Translations under genes and position numbers: made by a program
Part shown: positions 52,031-61,240 of the stretch, one piece after another
Numbering within the stretch: position 1 is the stretch's first letter
Layout of the letters: each line of letters begins with the position of its first letter
Notes under the pieces: generated by a model
Databases searched by the model: none
Told to the model about the DNA's origin: nothing
What the model saw: only the letters and a program-made list of their open reading frames with translations
Source of the DNA: Embleya sp042956465
GTDB lineage: Bacteria > Actinomycetota > Actinomycetes > Streptomycetales > Streptomycetaceae
Assembly: GCF_042956465.1 (NCBI RefSeq)
Contig: NZ_JBIBGL010000005.1
Coordinates: forward strand, 1-64,000
Reading direction: 5' to 3'
Length of the DNA: 64,000 nt

Positions 52031-53296
52031 ATGAACGAGACCGCTGCAAGCTTCCGGACCGGACAAACCCCATCAACCCCAACCTCCACCCCAACGCCGA
52101 CCCCAGCCCCCACCCCCGCCTTCCCGAGCAACCGCACCTGCCCCTACCGACTCCCCGAGGACTACACCAGGCTGCGCGACGAACCGGGTCCGTTGCAGCT
52201 GGTGACCCTGTACGACGGCCGTCCCGCCTGGGTGGTGACCAAACACGAGGCGGCCCGCAGGCTGCTGGCCGACCCGCGGTTGTCCTCGGACCGCGCGCAC
52301 GCCGCCTTCCCCTCGACCTCGCCCCGCTTACGGGCGCTACGCGATCGTCCCGCGGGATTCATCAGCCTCGACCCGCCCGAACACGGCCCCCGACGCCGGA
52401 TGACCATCTCCGAGTTCACCGTTCGGCGGATCAAGGACATGCGCCCGGACGTCGAGCGCATCGTGCACGGCGCGATCGACGACCTGCTGGCCGCCGGTCC
52501 ACCCGCCGACCTGGTCTCCCGGTTCGCCCTGCCGGTGCCCTCGATGGTGATCTGTCGATTGCTCGGCGTCCCCTACGCGGACCACGACTTCTTCCAGGAC
52601 GCGAGCCGGCAACTGCTCCAGTCCACCGAAGGGGCCGACGCCCGCGCCGCGCGCGACCGGCTCGAACGCTACCTGGACGGGCTGGTCACCGCGGTCGGGA
52701 CGAAGCCCGGTCCGGGCCTGCTGTCCACCCTGGTCGGCGAACAACTCGCGACCGGCGCGATCGAGCGGGAGGAACTGGTCTCCACCGCGATCCTGCTGCT
52801 GGTCGCCGGCCACGAGACCACCGCGTCGATGACCTCGTTGAGCGTGATCACCCTCCTCGAACACCCGGACCAACACGCCGCGTTGCGCGCCGACCCCACG
52901 CTCGTGCCGGGCGCCGTCGAGGAACTGCTGCGCTACCTCGCCATCGCCGACATCGCGGGCGGTCGGTTCGCGACGGCCGACATCGAGATCGACGGGCAGC
53001 TCATCCGGGCCGGCGACGGGGTGATCGTCACCAACTCCATTGCCAACCGCGACGGTTCGGTGTTCGAGGATCCGGACACCTTCGACGTGCACCGCTCGGC
53101 CCGCCATCACATCGCCTTCGGCTACGGCGTACACCAGTGCCTCGGGCAGAACCTGGCCCGCCTGGAACTCGAGGTGATCCTCACCGCCCTGTTCGAACGC
53201 ATTCCGACCCTGCGCCTGGCCGTCCCGGTCGAGCGACTGACGCTGCGCCCGGGCACCACCATCCAGGGCGTCAACGAACTCCCGGTCACCTGGTGA
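52031..53296 (+). CDS. Cytochrome P450 (CYP105-like, bacterial class I)
   Basis: A 421-residue P450. The first 32 residues are a Thr/Pro-rich arm. Signature elements: LDPPEHGPRRRMTISEFTVR near the C-helix, LLVAGHETTASM (I-helix oxygen-activation site), EELLRYL (ExxR-type K-helix), and AFGYGVHQCLGQNLARLEL with the haem-ligand cysteine C370. A ferredoxin follows immediately and can supply electrons. Codon 100 (52328-52330) is TTA, so in a streptomycete translation would need the bldA tRNA. The start has a GAGGGG site. Confidence 0.9.
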   Translation: MNETAASFRTGQTPSTPTSTPTPTPAPTPAFPSNRTCPYRLPEDYTRLRDEPGPLQLVTLYDGRPAWVVTKHEAARRLLADPRLSSDRAHAAFPSTSPRLRALRDRPAGFISLDPPEHGPRRRMTISEFTVRRIKDMRPDVERIVHGAIDDLLAAGPPADLVSRFALPVPSMVICRLLGVPYADHDFFQDASRQLLQSTEGADARAARDRLERYLDGLVTAVGTKPGPGLLSTLVGEQLATGAIEREELVSTAILLLVAGHETTASMTSLSVITLLEHPDQHAALRADPTLVPGAVEELLRYLAIADIAGGRFATADIEIDGQLIRAGDGVIVTNSIANRDGSVFEDPDTFDVHRSARHHIAFGYGVHQCLGQNLARLELEVILTALFERIPTLRLAVPVERLTLRPGTTIQGVNELPVTW

Positions 53297-53316
53297 GCAG
53301 CGCGAAGGCGGCCGGC

Positions 53317-53508
53317 ATGCGCGTCACCGCCGACCGCACGGTGTGCGTAGGCGCCGGCCTGTGCGCCCTGACCGCCCCCGAGGTCTTCGACCAGGACGAC
53401 GACGGCCTGGTCACCGTCCTGGTCCCCGATCCCGCCGCCCCGCTGCACCGGGCCGCCCGCGAGGCCGGCCGACAGTGCCCCTCCGGCGCCATCCGCACCA
53501 TCGAATAG
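53317..53508 (+). CDS. Small [3Fe-4S]-type ferredoxin, P450 partner
   Basis: A 63-residue ferredoxin with three cluster cysteines: C10 and C16 in TVCVGAGLCALTAPEVFD and C54 in GRQCPSGAI. The residue between the first pair that would make a [4Fe-4S] cluster is not cysteine, as in P450-linked [3Fe-4S] ferredoxins. It starts at ATG 53317 (family-typical length, AAGGCGG upstream) or at GTG 53293, which overlaps the P450 stop codon. Its position identifies it as the electron donor for the P450. Confidence 0.87.
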   Translation: MRVTADRTVCVGAGLCALTAPEVFDQDDDGLVTVLVPDPAAPLHRAAREAGRQCPSGAIRTIE

Positions 53509-53579
53509 CCGCCCCGGGACCGGCCCGCGCGCGGCCGGTCCCGGCCCTACACGGCGACCCTGCGGAACGGGTGGCGGAG

Positions 53580-53612
53580 GTGCCCGGGCAGCGCCCCGGG
53601 CTGCCCAGGCAC
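53580..53612. terminator. Strong hairpin after the ferredoxin gene
   Basis: Arms 53580-53592 and 53600-53612 pair over 13 positions with one mismatch, with a seven-base loop. It lies 72 bases after the ferredoxin stop and before a convergent pseudogene, so it could act as a bidirectional terminator. Confidence 0.6.
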
Positions 53613-53699
53613 CCACCGATCGGAGTCGCCACCGCCGCGCACGACCTCTCCCTCAGGGTCGTGTCGGTACGACGAGGGGGTGTTCGTCGGCCGGCGAGG

Positions 53700-54180
53700 C
53701 TACGACGCCGCTCGCCTGGAAGTCGCCTTCCCGTTCGGACACTGCCTGTCCTGCACCACCGGGTCAGCATGTCCTTGACCGCCTGCTCCATGTCGATCGA
53801 GCGGCCGTTCAACCACTGCGACCGGATGCCGTCCGCGAGCGCGATCGACAACACCGCGAGCCGCTCCGGCGGAATCGCACTCGCGATGGCGCCGTCCCGG
53901 ATCCGCTGCTCCATCACGCTCAGCACCGACTGCCACGCCCGCGGATACCGCTCGGCGAAGAACGCGTGCGCCGGATGCTCGGGGTCGCTGCCCGCCGCGG
54001 CCATCGACACGTACAGCTCGATCAGGCCCGCCGCACGCGCGCCCGCCCGGACCGTCTCCAGATGCGGATCGGGCCCCTCGCAGCCCTCCCACAACCGGCG
54101 ACTCTCCTCGTCACGGGCCCGGAGCACCCGGGTGAGCAGGTCCTCCTTGGACGCGAAGTAGTGCATCAGGCCGGGCAGGG
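53700..54180 (-). pseudogene. TetR regulator lacking most of the DNA-binding domain
   Basis: The frame enters abruptly at PGLMHYFASKEDLLTRVLRA, the end of a TetR helix-turn-helix, and continues through a full ligand domain (AGLIELYVSMAAAGSDPEHP, RAWQSVLSVMEQRIRDGAIA, LSIALADGIRSQWLNGRSID and AVKDMLTRW). The first 35 or so residues with helices 1-2 are missing; upstream sequence beyond about 54185 is unrelated. After LTRW the reading continues without a natural-looking end. It is a deletion remnant that could still dimerise but not bind DNA. Confidence 0.72.
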
Positions 54181-54273
54181 CACGTCGGTGGTGCGAGTGA
54201 CACAAAGGCAGTCGATCGGATGGTGTGCCGGCATACGCCGTTGCGGCCGGCGGCGGGGGCTCGTTGATCCGTC

Positions 54274-54507
54274 ATGACCACATCCGCGTCGCTCGACGAG
54301 GCATTGGGCACACTCGCCACGGCAATCGAGGACATCCTCGACCTCCTCGCGCCCTCCGCCACACCCGAGCCCGTGCCGGAGCCGGCGCCTGCTCGCCCCC
54401 GCACCCACCCCGACGGCCCCGGGCAGGCCGTACCGGTACTGCACCTGGACCCCGGAATCGACCCGGACGCCCTCGTCCAAGCCCTCCGACACGCCCTGCA
54501 GCAGTAG
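54274..54507 (+). CDS. Small acidic hypothetical protein
   Basis: A 77-residue frame: an N-terminal amphipathic helix (TSASLDEALGTLATAIEDIL), a Pro/Glu-rich linker, and a short C-terminal helix (DPGIDPDALVQALRHALQQ). Composition is coherent and acidic, unlike the shadow frames around it, but there is no clear ribosome site and no family I recognise. It starts just beyond the truncated TetR. Confidence 0.4.
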   Translation: MTTSASLDEALGTLATAIEDILDLLAPSATPEPVPEPAPARPRTHPDGPGQAVPVLHLDPGIDPDALVQALRHALQQ

Positions 54508-54800
54508 CCGGCGGACACCGACATCGCGCCCGTGTCGCGCGAACCCGCGACATTCACACGGCATTTGATGGCGTCGGCGGACGAACTCTCGACCGTCACC
54601 GCTCCCAAACCGCCGACGGCCCCACCGAGGCGCGGAACCCTCGTGCCGAGGCGCCGAGTTCGCAGGCAGCGGCGATGCCAGCGCGCCTGCAACCCCCGGT
54701 CGCGCACGCGCAGCGTCCGCACCCGGTCGCGCACGCGCAGCGGCTGCGCCGCGCGTCGCGCACGTGCATCGGCCGCGCGGACCGCTCCTCGCCCGCCCGG

Positions 54801-56060
54801 TCAGCCGAAAAGCGTCGACGAGGCCGCCGCCTGCCTCGACGGCTCGGGTGCGGGGCGTGCGGCCACGAGCAGGAATGCCACGCCGAAGGCCACGTAGCAG
54901 GACGAGCGCAGCAGTTCGAAACCGGTCAGGTGCCATTCCTGACCGGGCAGGTGCGGTACGGACCAGACCAGGAAGCTCGGGAAGACGATCAACCCAGCGG
55001 ACAACAGTGTCTCGCACCGCCGATGCGGACCCCGCGCTCTCGCCCACAGCAGGATCGCGATCGGCACACACCACACCCAGTGGTGGCTCCAGGAGATCGG
55101 ACTGGCGAGCAGCCCGGCCACCGCCGCCGCAGGCAGCCCCCACGCGTCCCCGCGCCGACGGTGGGCGAGCACGGCGCACAGCATGCCGAGCACCCCCACC
55201 GCGACGATGGTCGCCGTCCCGCCGATACCGGGGTCGAACAACCGGGTCACCCGGGTGAGCAGTCCACGCACCGACTGATTGGCGGCGTTCTCCACCCGTC
55301 CGACTCGTTCGGGGTCGAACACCAGGTCGGTCCAGAATCGCCGGGTGGCCCCGGGCAGGATCACGGCCGAGAACAGCACGGTCCCGGCCGCGGTGCCGAT
55401 GGCCGTGAGCGCCTCCCGGCGGCGTCCGGTGAGCAGCAGGTAGACGATGAAGACCGCCGGGGTGACCTTGATGCCGGCCACCAGTCCCAGGCCCACCCCC
55501 CGCAGGCGCGCGCCGGCCGGCCGGGTGAAGTCCCACAACACCACGGCCAGCACCGCGAGGTTGACCTGCCCGTAGCGCATCGTGGTGAACACCGGCTCGA
55601 ACCAGATGGCGAAGGTGGTCGCGGCCGGAACCACCCAAGGGCCCAGGCGACGCCCGTCCGGGTCCACCAGGCGCATCGAGAGCCGAACCACGACCGCCAC
55701 GAGCAGCAGGTTCGCCGCCACCCCCAGCCCGAGCAGCAGGTCCGCGGGCAGGTAGGTCAGCGGGACGAACAACAGGGCGGCGAACGGCGGATAGGTCGCC
55801 CTGAGTCCGTGCGGCGTGTCGAGCGGGCCGTACAGGTCGATCCCGTCGCGCACGGCCAGCCCCTCCACGCGGTAGACCACCAGGTCGACCATCGAGGGGT
55901 GGCTGAGGTGGCGCACGAGCAGGTACACGCCGATCGACGCGGCGCAGGCGAGCGTCCACAGGCACATCCGGCGCGCCTCGGGCGATCCGGCCGGCGCGTC
56001 GCCGAGCGGGCCCCGTCGCCGCACGCGGGATCGGCCGCCGAACCCGGTGGGGCGTCTCAT
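54801..56060 (-). CDS. GT87-type polyprenyl-phosphate glycosyltransferase (mannosyltransferase-like)
   Basis: A 419-residue integral membrane protein with about ten hydrophobic helices. Features of GT87/DUF2029 enzymes: an early acidic loop DLVVYRVEGLAVRDGIDLYG, ATYPPFAALLFVPL, and IKVTPAVFIVYLLL, then ASPISWSHHWVW. These enzymes use polyprenol-phosphate mannose (or arabinose) outside the membrane to build cell-envelope glycans. No sugar cluster is near. The ATG at 56060 has a weak ribosome site. Confidence 0.82.
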   Translation of the reverse strand: MRRPTGFGGRSRVRRRGPLGDAPAGSPEARRMCLWTLACAASIGVYLLVRHLSHPSMVDLVVYRVEGLAVRDGIDLYGPLDTPHGLRATYPPFAALLFVPLTYLPADLLLGLGVAANLLLVAVVVRLSMRLVDPDGRRLGPWVVPAATTFAIWFEPVFTTMRYGQVNLAVLAVVLWDFTRPAGARLRGVGLGLVAGIKVTPAVFIVYLLLTGRRREALTAIGTAAGTVLFSAVILPGATRRFWTDLVFDPERVGRVENAANQSVRGLLTRVTRLFDPGIGGTATIVAVGVLGMLCAVLAHRRRGDAWGLPAAAVAGLLASPISWSHHWVWCVPIAILLWARARGPHRRCETLLSAGLIVFPSFLVWSVPHLPGQEWHLTGFELLRSSCYVAFGVAFLLVAARPAPEPSRQAAASSTLFG

Positions 56061-56452
56061 GCGACGACGCTAACCCGCGCATCGGCCCGTCCCCGGCGCT
56101 TGCGGTGCGGCCATCAAGGTGGTGTCGAGCGCTCGGCCGACACCACCCGTCGGATCGGCGGCCGCTGTCGAACCGCCCGACCGGCTGATCACCGCGAACG
56201 GCGTTCGACCACGCCGACGCCCCGATGCTCCGCGGCCGCAGGCCCCGCAGGCCCCGCGACCCCGCGACCCCGCGACCCCGCGACCCCGCGACGGGCACCC
56301 TGACACGCCGTCCTGCGGCAAACGGGTGAGGGTCGGCGTCCCCGGGCCGGCCGTGTTGTTCCCTGGTGAGGCACCACCCCGCGCACGACGTACGGAACAC
56401 ACGCACGCCGAGCGCTCCTTCGCTCCTTCGCTCATCCGCCCAGGAGGCCCCC
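56061..56452. other. Intergenic region with an 8-bp microsatellite
   Basis: About 390 bases between divergent genes. A run of about four and a half GACCCCGC units spans 56258-56293. A CAGGAGG ribosome site for the next gene lies at its right edge. No coding frame is supported. Confidence 0.5.
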
Positions 56453-56779
56453 GTGAGCATCGCCCCCGGCAAGTTGTCCGAACCGGCGGTCGGCGCGTTC
56501 GTCGCCGCCGTCAACGCGCGCGACAAGGACGCCTTCACCGCGCTCCTGACCCCCGACGCGACGATGTCCGACGACGGCTCGGACCGCGACCTGCAGGACT
56601 GGGCGGATCGGGAGATCTTCTCCTCCAACGGCCACATGGACGTGGTGACCGAATCCGACGGCGGACGCACCCTGATCGTGGGCTACCGCAACGACACGTG
56701 GGGCGAGATGCGCACCACCTGGCGCTTCACCGTCACCCCCGACGGGCACATCAGCCGCTTCGAGACGGGCCAGGCGTAG
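56453..56779 (+). CDS. NTF2-like small protein
   Basis: A 108-residue protein: EPAVGAFVAAVNARDKDAFT (helices 1-2), ALLTPDATMSDDGSDRDLQD, ADREIFSSNGHMDVVTES and strands GRTLIVGYRNDTWGEMRTTW, RFTVTPDGHI. The cone fold of nuclear-transport-factor-2-like proteins is clear; the ligand is unknown. The GTG at 56453 has an excellent CAGGAGGCCCCC site; longer in-frame starts are unlikely. Confidence 0.8.
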   Translation: MSIAPGKLSEPAVGAFVAAVNARDKDAFTALLTPDATMSDDGSDRDLQDWADREIFSSNGHMDVVTESDGGRTLIVGYRNDTWGEMRTTWRFTVTPDGHISRFETGQA

Positions 56780-56883
56780 GTCCTCGACCGCAGGGGGGTG
56801 GCGTGCCCGGCCCGCCGGCGACCCCTTCGACCCGTGACCACCCGCCGGATCCGGGTTCAAGCCGACGCGTACGCCGAGCCGCC

Positions 56884-57414
56884 ATGAGCCCCGAAGCCGA
56901 CGAGCGCGGAAAGGCGTTGCGCCGGGAGATGTACGCCACCGGCACGGCGCGGCGCAACGCTCTCGCGCTGATGTCCGGCTGCTGCCTGATCCTCATCCCC
57001 TGGACCGGCTACCTGCTCGTCAGCCTGCCGATGCACTACGAGGCGCGCCGGTGGCGGGACGCGTGGGCCGGCTTCGACGTGGGCCTGCTCGTCGCGTTGG
57101 CCTGCACCGCGTACTTCGGGTGGCGGCGTCGCCAGGCACTGATCCCCGCCGCCCTGATCACCGCGACCCTGCTGGTCTGCGACGCGTGGTTCGACGTGAT
57201 GCTCGCGTGGGGTACGCCCGACCTGCGGCTGAGCATCGCGTCCGCCGCGCTGTGCGAACTGCCGCTCGCCGCGTTCCTGGCCACCCGCGCCCGTCGGCTG
57301 CTGCGCTACACCCTGCGGGCGCACTGGTACCGACTCGGTCTGCCGGGCGAACCGCCTCCGCTGTGCCGCCTCCCGCTGTTCGGCCTGCCGGGCCCCGACG
57401 ACCGCCCGGAATAG
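56884..57414 (+). CDS. Four-helix membrane protein of unknown function
   Basis: A 176-residue protein with four hydrophobic segments (ALMSGCCLILIPWTGYLLVS, DVGLLVALACTAYFGW, ALIPAALITATLLVCDAWFD and IASAALCELPLAAFLATRA). The cytosolic N-terminus (MSPEADERGKALRREMYATG) and the C-terminal Pro-rich tail are soluble. I do not recognise a named family. It follows the NTF2-like gene by about 100 bases. Confidence 0.65.
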   Translation: MSPEADERGKALRREMYATGTARRNALALMSGCCLILIPWTGYLLVSLPMHYEARRWRDAWAGFDVGLLVALACTAYFGWRRRQALIPAALITATLLVCDAWFDVMLAWGTPDLRLSIASAALCELPLAAFLATRARRLLRYTLRAHWYRLGLPGEPPPLCRLPLFGLPGPDDRPE

Positions 57415-57623
57415 CGCCGCCGCACACCTCGGGCCGATCGGCCGCGCACGGTCCCGGCGCATCGGTCGGGAAATCCGCGTCGAGGCATCGCTGTCGTGCC
57501 ATCAGGCCGGCCCGACCGGCAGCCGAGCCGGGCAGCCCGAGGGAACAGTCCCTTCGCCTCCTCGGCACGCTGTCCGCCGCGCCTGCGACCGGAGCCTGAC
57601 GCCGACCGCGATCCGACGGCGGG

Positions 57624-58937
57624 TCAACCGAGTTCGCGGAACCAGCGGACCACGGCGGCGGTGCCCAGGCGGTTGGAGTCCGAGTGCGTCACGTCGGGCC
57701 CGAAGCGGGTCACCCGGACATCCGTTCCGGACGCGCGCAACGCGGCCCGACAATGCGCCGTGTTCGCGGGTGCGGCCTCCCGGTCGTCGACCGCCACGTA
57801 CAACCGCACCGGCACACGCGGACGCCAGTCGGTGCACACCGAGTCGGTCTCCCGCAGCGCGGCGGCGAACGCGCCGGTGGGTCGCTCCAGGAGGTCCCGA
57901 CCGGGCCCGGTGAGCAGGCCGTCGATGTTCGCCGGGGTCCCCTCCAGGATCTCTCCGGGCCGGTGCGAGCCGTCCAACAGGCCCTCGATGGTGTCCGCGT
58001 AGGGGGACCGGAAGACGTCGGCCGGCCGGTCGTAGACGTGGTGCAACCGGTTGTAGGAGACCAGGAGCAGGCTCGCGTAGATCACGCTCGCCTTGTCGTC
58101 CAGGTCGCCGCGCAGCAGCGCGGGCAGTTCGGCTCGGCGGAAGTCGTAGGCACCGCTGATCGGGGCGATCGCGCCGACCCGGAACCACGGGTCCGCGCCG
58201 GACCGGAGCGCCCGGGCCAGGCCGAGCGCGGCGGAGGCGCCCTGGGAGAACCCGCTCACGTACACCTCCCGGGCCAGGCTGCGCCCCTGCCCGGCGGCGA
58301 ACCGCCGGGCCGCGCGCAGCAGATCCAGCGAGGCGGTGGTCTCCGACGGGATGTCCATCCACGGATGTGCACCCGGGCCCTCGCCTTGGCCGAGGTAGTC
58401 GGGCATCGTGGCGGCGAAGCCGGCCGAGGCCAGGGTCAGCGCCGGCGCGATGCCCCACGTGTCGTCCGCGGTCGACGGCGCGTCGGCCCGGTACAGCTCG
58501 GTGCCGTGCGTGAACGACACCGCGCGCAGCCGCCGTTCGTCGTTCACCGGGAGTGCGAGCAGGCCGGTGGCGGTGGTGGGTCGACCGGTCGCGTCGATCG
58601 TGCGATAGACCAGCCGGTACAACCGCACGTCGTCGCGGACCGTACCGAAGTCCCAGCCGTCGCGCCCGAGTTCGTCCCGAGCCTGCCCGGCGGTCACGGT
58701 CCGCAGCGGCACCGCGTCCACGAGCGCGCCGCGGTCGCGGCCCTCGCTGGCCGCGGCGGGCGGCGGGGTCGAGGCGTCGGCCCGGGCCGTCGCGGCGACG
58801 GGCACGGTGAGCACACCGGCCAGGGCGAGCGCCACCGTGAACCGGCGGGCGAGCGCGCCGGCGATGATGGTCGGGGCACCCCGGAGGGGTGCCGTACGGG
58901 TGTTCCTGCCTCGGGTGTCGAACCCTCGCGTATCCAT
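57624..58937 (-). CDS. Secretory lipase (alpha/beta-hydrolase)
   Basis: A 437-residue secreted hydrolase. A signal-like helix (TVALALAGVLTVPVAATARA) follows about 30 N-terminal residues. The nucleophile elbow is VYVSGFSQGASAALGLARAL (Gly-Phe-Ser-Gln-Gly). An early ATMPDYLGQGEG segment and a late VRLYVAVDDREAAPANTAHC (acid residue) with the THSDSN histidine complete the fold. This is the LIP (secretory lipase) family. It probably acts outside the cell on esters. A shorter start within the first 30 residues is possible. Confidence 0.82.
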   Translation of the reverse strand: MDTRGFDTRGRNTRTAPLRGAPTIIAGALARRFTVALALAGVLTVPVAATARADASTPPPAAASEGRDRGALVDAVPLRTVTAGQARDELGRDGWDFGTVRDDVRLYRLVYRTIDATGRPTTATGLLALPVNDERRLRAVSFTHGTELYRADAPSTADDTWGIAPALTLASAGFAATMPDYLGQGEGPGAHPWMDIPSETTASLDLLRAARRFAAGQGRSLAREVYVSGFSQGASAALGLARALRSGADPWFRVGAIAPISGAYDFRRAELPALLRGDLDDKASVIYASLLLVSYNRLHHVYDRPADVFRSPYADTIEGLLDGSHRPGEILEGTPANIDGLLTGPGRDLLERPTGAFAAALRETDSVCTDWRPRVPVRLYVAVDDREAAPANTAHCRAALRASGTDVRVTRFGPDVTHSDSNRLGTAAVVRWFRELG

Positions 58938-59214
58938 GCCTCGACGCTAGGGATCGGGGACGCCGGCCGACATCCGGGCACCGGGTGCATCCGCCTCCGC
59001 GCGTCCCGGGTGTCGCCGGTGGGGCACCCCGGGTTGACACACGTATCGATGTGTGCCGCCGTGCGGCGACCTCGTCGGCCGGCCCGACACGCCCTCGATC
59101 CGGGAAACCTCCCCCCGCGTTCGGCCCGGCGCTGCTGGAATGGAACCGGACACCGCACGGGACCACGGCGGCGGGCAGCGAATCGGCGCCGCGCGGCAGG
59201 CGAGGGAGCGACCC
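58938..59214. other. Divergent promoter region, lipase and P450
   Basis: A 277-base spacer between divergent genes. A TTGACAC -35-like element lies at about 59035 (GGGTTGACACACGTATCG) in an A/T-richer stretch and could drive the P450. No operator-like palindrome stands out. Confidence 0.4.
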
Positions 59215-60588
59215 ATGACGACCGCACATCCGCCACGCCCGTCGTCGACCCCACCCGCATCGGCGGCCCGCTCCGGCCGGGCCCCGGGCGCGTGGCCCGG
59301 GCTGGGTCATCTCCCGCACCTGCTCCGCGCACCGCTGCGCTTCCTCGGCTCGCTGCCCGCATACGGGGATCTGGTGGAGATCCGGCTCGGCCCACGCCCG
59401 GCCTTCGTGCTGTGCCATCCCGAACTCGCCCGGCACGTCATGGCCGACGGCCGCACCTTCGACCGCGCCGGACCGCTCTACGAGGGTTCGCGCGCCGCGC
59501 TGGGCAACGGCCTGGCCACGTGTCCGCACGGTGACCATCGGAGGCAACGGCTGATGATGCAGCCCGCGTTCCGCACCGAGCACCTGCCCGGCTACGCCGA
59601 CGCGATGCAGCGCGAGATCGGCGCCGCGCTGGATCGCTGGCGGCCGGGCCGGGTGGTCGACATGGTCGACGAGATGTTCGCACTGACCACGACGGTGGCC
59701 GTGCGTACCCTCTTCGGCGCCGGTATCGCCGATCGTGACATCGCCGAACTGCGCGACAGCCTGGACACCTTCCTCAAGGGGGTCTATCTGCGCGCCCTGC
59801 TGCCCGCCGTCGACTCCCTGCCCACCCCGGGCGCCCGGCGCTACACCCGTGGCCTGGCCACCTGGCGGGCGCACGTGAGGCGGATCATCGCCGCGCGGCG
59901 CGCCGCCGACCCCGACGACCGGGATCTGCTCGGCCGGCTGCTCGCCGCCCGGGACGAAGCGGGCGGGGCGATGTCCGAGGCGGAACTGCACGACCAGGTC
60001 GCCGTGTTGATCCTGGCCGGCGCCGAGACCACGTCGTCCGCACTGGCCTGGGCGCTGCACCTGATCACCACGCACCCCGAAGCCGAGGAAGCCCTGCACG
60101 CCGAGGCCGACACCGTGCTCGGCGGACGCGCGGCCGGCCCGGACGACCTGCCCCGGCTGCCCTGGACCGGCCGGGTGATCCGCGAAACGCTGCGCCTCTA
60201 CCCGCCGGCCTGGGTGCTCCCGCGCACCGCCACACGCGAGATCGAGGTGGCGGGCCGCCGACTGGACGCGGGCAGCACACTCGTGTTCAGCCCGTACATC
60301 CTGCACCGCCACCCCGGGTTCCACGCCGAGCCGGACCGGTTCCGGCCGGAACGCGAACACGCCGACGGCATCGGGCCGCAGACTTGGTCGCGCAGTTCGT
60401 TCGTGCCCTTCGGCAGCGGTCCGCACAAGTGCATCGGCGACACCTTCGCGCTGACCGAGGCCACCCTCGCACTGGCCTCGATCGCGTCCCGCTGGCGATT
60501 GCGGCCGGCCTCCGCCGCTCCGGTCCGGGCCGTCCCACGCAGCGTGCTGACCCCGCGTGCCCTGCCCATGCACCTGATCCGCCGCTGA
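59215..60588 (+). CDS. Cytochrome P450 (pentalenene oxygenase-like)
   Basis: A 457-residue P450 longer than the CYP105-type one. It has an N-terminal PGAWPGLGHLPHLLRAPLRF, then GDHRRQRLMMQPAFRTEHL (C-helix), VAVLILAGAETTSSALAWAL (I-helix), IRETLRLYPPAWVLPRTA (ExxR) and SFVPFGSGPHKCIGDTFALT with haem cysteine C406. The ETLRLYPP and FxxGPHKCIG pattern matches CYP102-like and PtlI-type bacterial enzymes acting on terpenes or fatty acids. No terpene synthase or redox partner is adjacent. The ATG at 59215 follows GAGGGAG. Confidence 0.87.
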   Translation: MTTAHPPRPSSTPPASAARSGRAPGAWPGLGHLPHLLRAPLRFLGSLPAYGDLVEIRLGPRPAFVLCHPELARHVMADGRTFDRAGPLYEGSRAALGNGLATCPHGDHRRQRLMMQPAFRTEHLPGYADAMQREIGAALDRWRPGRVVDMVDEMFALTTTVAVRTLFGAGIADRDIAELRDSLDTFLKGVYLRALLPAVDSLPTPGARRYTRGLATWRAHVRRIIAARRAADPDDRDLLGRLLAARDEAGGAMSEAELHDQVAVLILAGAETTSSALAWALHLITTHPEAEEALHAEADTVLGGRAAGPDDLPRLPWTGRVIRETLRLYPPAWVLPRTATREIEVAGRRLDAGSTLVFSPYILHRHPGFHAEPDRFRPEREHADGIGPQTWSRSSFVPFGSGPHKCIGDTFALTEATLALASIASRWRLRPASAAPVRAVPRSVLTPRALPMHLIRR

Positions 60589-60631
60589 CTCGGCCACACC
60601 CGAACTGCCGGACCGGATCCGGATCCACCGC

Positions 60632-61240
60632 TCAGCCGTGGGCGGCGACGCACTCCCCCACCGGGTCGAACAGCAGCGTCCAGTTGCCCGGCACGCGCCG
60701 TACGGCGGAGCCGAGATGGAACCGGACCACCGTCCACTCGTCCGGCCGCGCCGGCGCACCGTGGGCCCGGACCACCTCCAGGGCGTGGTCCAGGGCCTCG
60801 ATCTGGTCCTCTTCGTCGAACCCCAGTCGCGTGTACGCCCGTTCCACCTCCGCGGGCTTCGACAACGACTCGTCCCACCCGGCGACCGCGTCGAGCAGGT
60901 ACAGCACATGGCTGCCGGGCAGCGGTAGTTCGGCACGCAGTCGGGCCGTGTCGAACTCCCGGTCCGCGTCCTTCGCCACCAGGTCCGAGCCGTGCACCGC
61001 CCACGCCACCAGGTCCGCCCAGTAGTCGGGTTCGTGCCGTCCGTCGATCTGCCGGATGTGCTCGCTCGCGAACGCCGCCATCGTGTCCGGGTCGTCGATC
61101 AGCGGCGAGACGACCATGTCGCTCCGGCCGTCGAAGCCGAAGAAGTAGCGTTGTCCGTCGAGGACGAGCGACTCGATGCCGGCCACGTGGCCGACCCGTC
61201 CGGGCAGCGGGTCGAGGTGCTTGGCGGGGTCGGAATTCAT
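60632..61240 (-). CDS. Hypothetical protein coupled to the aldo/keto reductase
   Basis: A 202-residue soluble protein (GHVAGIESLVLDGQRYFFGF, then DLVAWAVHGSDLVAKDADRE, SHVLYLLDAVAGWDESLSKP and DEWTVVRFHLGSAVRRVPGN). The pattern of short strands and helices is coherent but I recognise no family. Its ATG overlaps the aldo/keto reductase stop by four bases (ATGA), so the two are co-translated and probably functionally linked. Confidence 0.6.
   Translation of the reverse strand: MNSDPAKHLDPLPGRVGHVAGIESLVLDGQRYFFGFDGRSDMVVSPLIDDPDTMAAFASEHIRQIDGRHEPDYWADLVAWAVHGSDLVAKDADREFDTARLRAELPLPGSHVLYLLDAVAGWDESLSKPAEVERAYTRLGFDEEDQIEALDHALEVVRAHGAPARPDEWTVVRFHLGSAVRRVPGNWTLLFDPVGECVAAHG

Noticed and set aside
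59215..60588. Terpene biosynthetic cluster around the second P450
   Set aside because: No terpene synthase, prenyltransferase or redox partner is adjacent; family similarity alone does not define a cluster.
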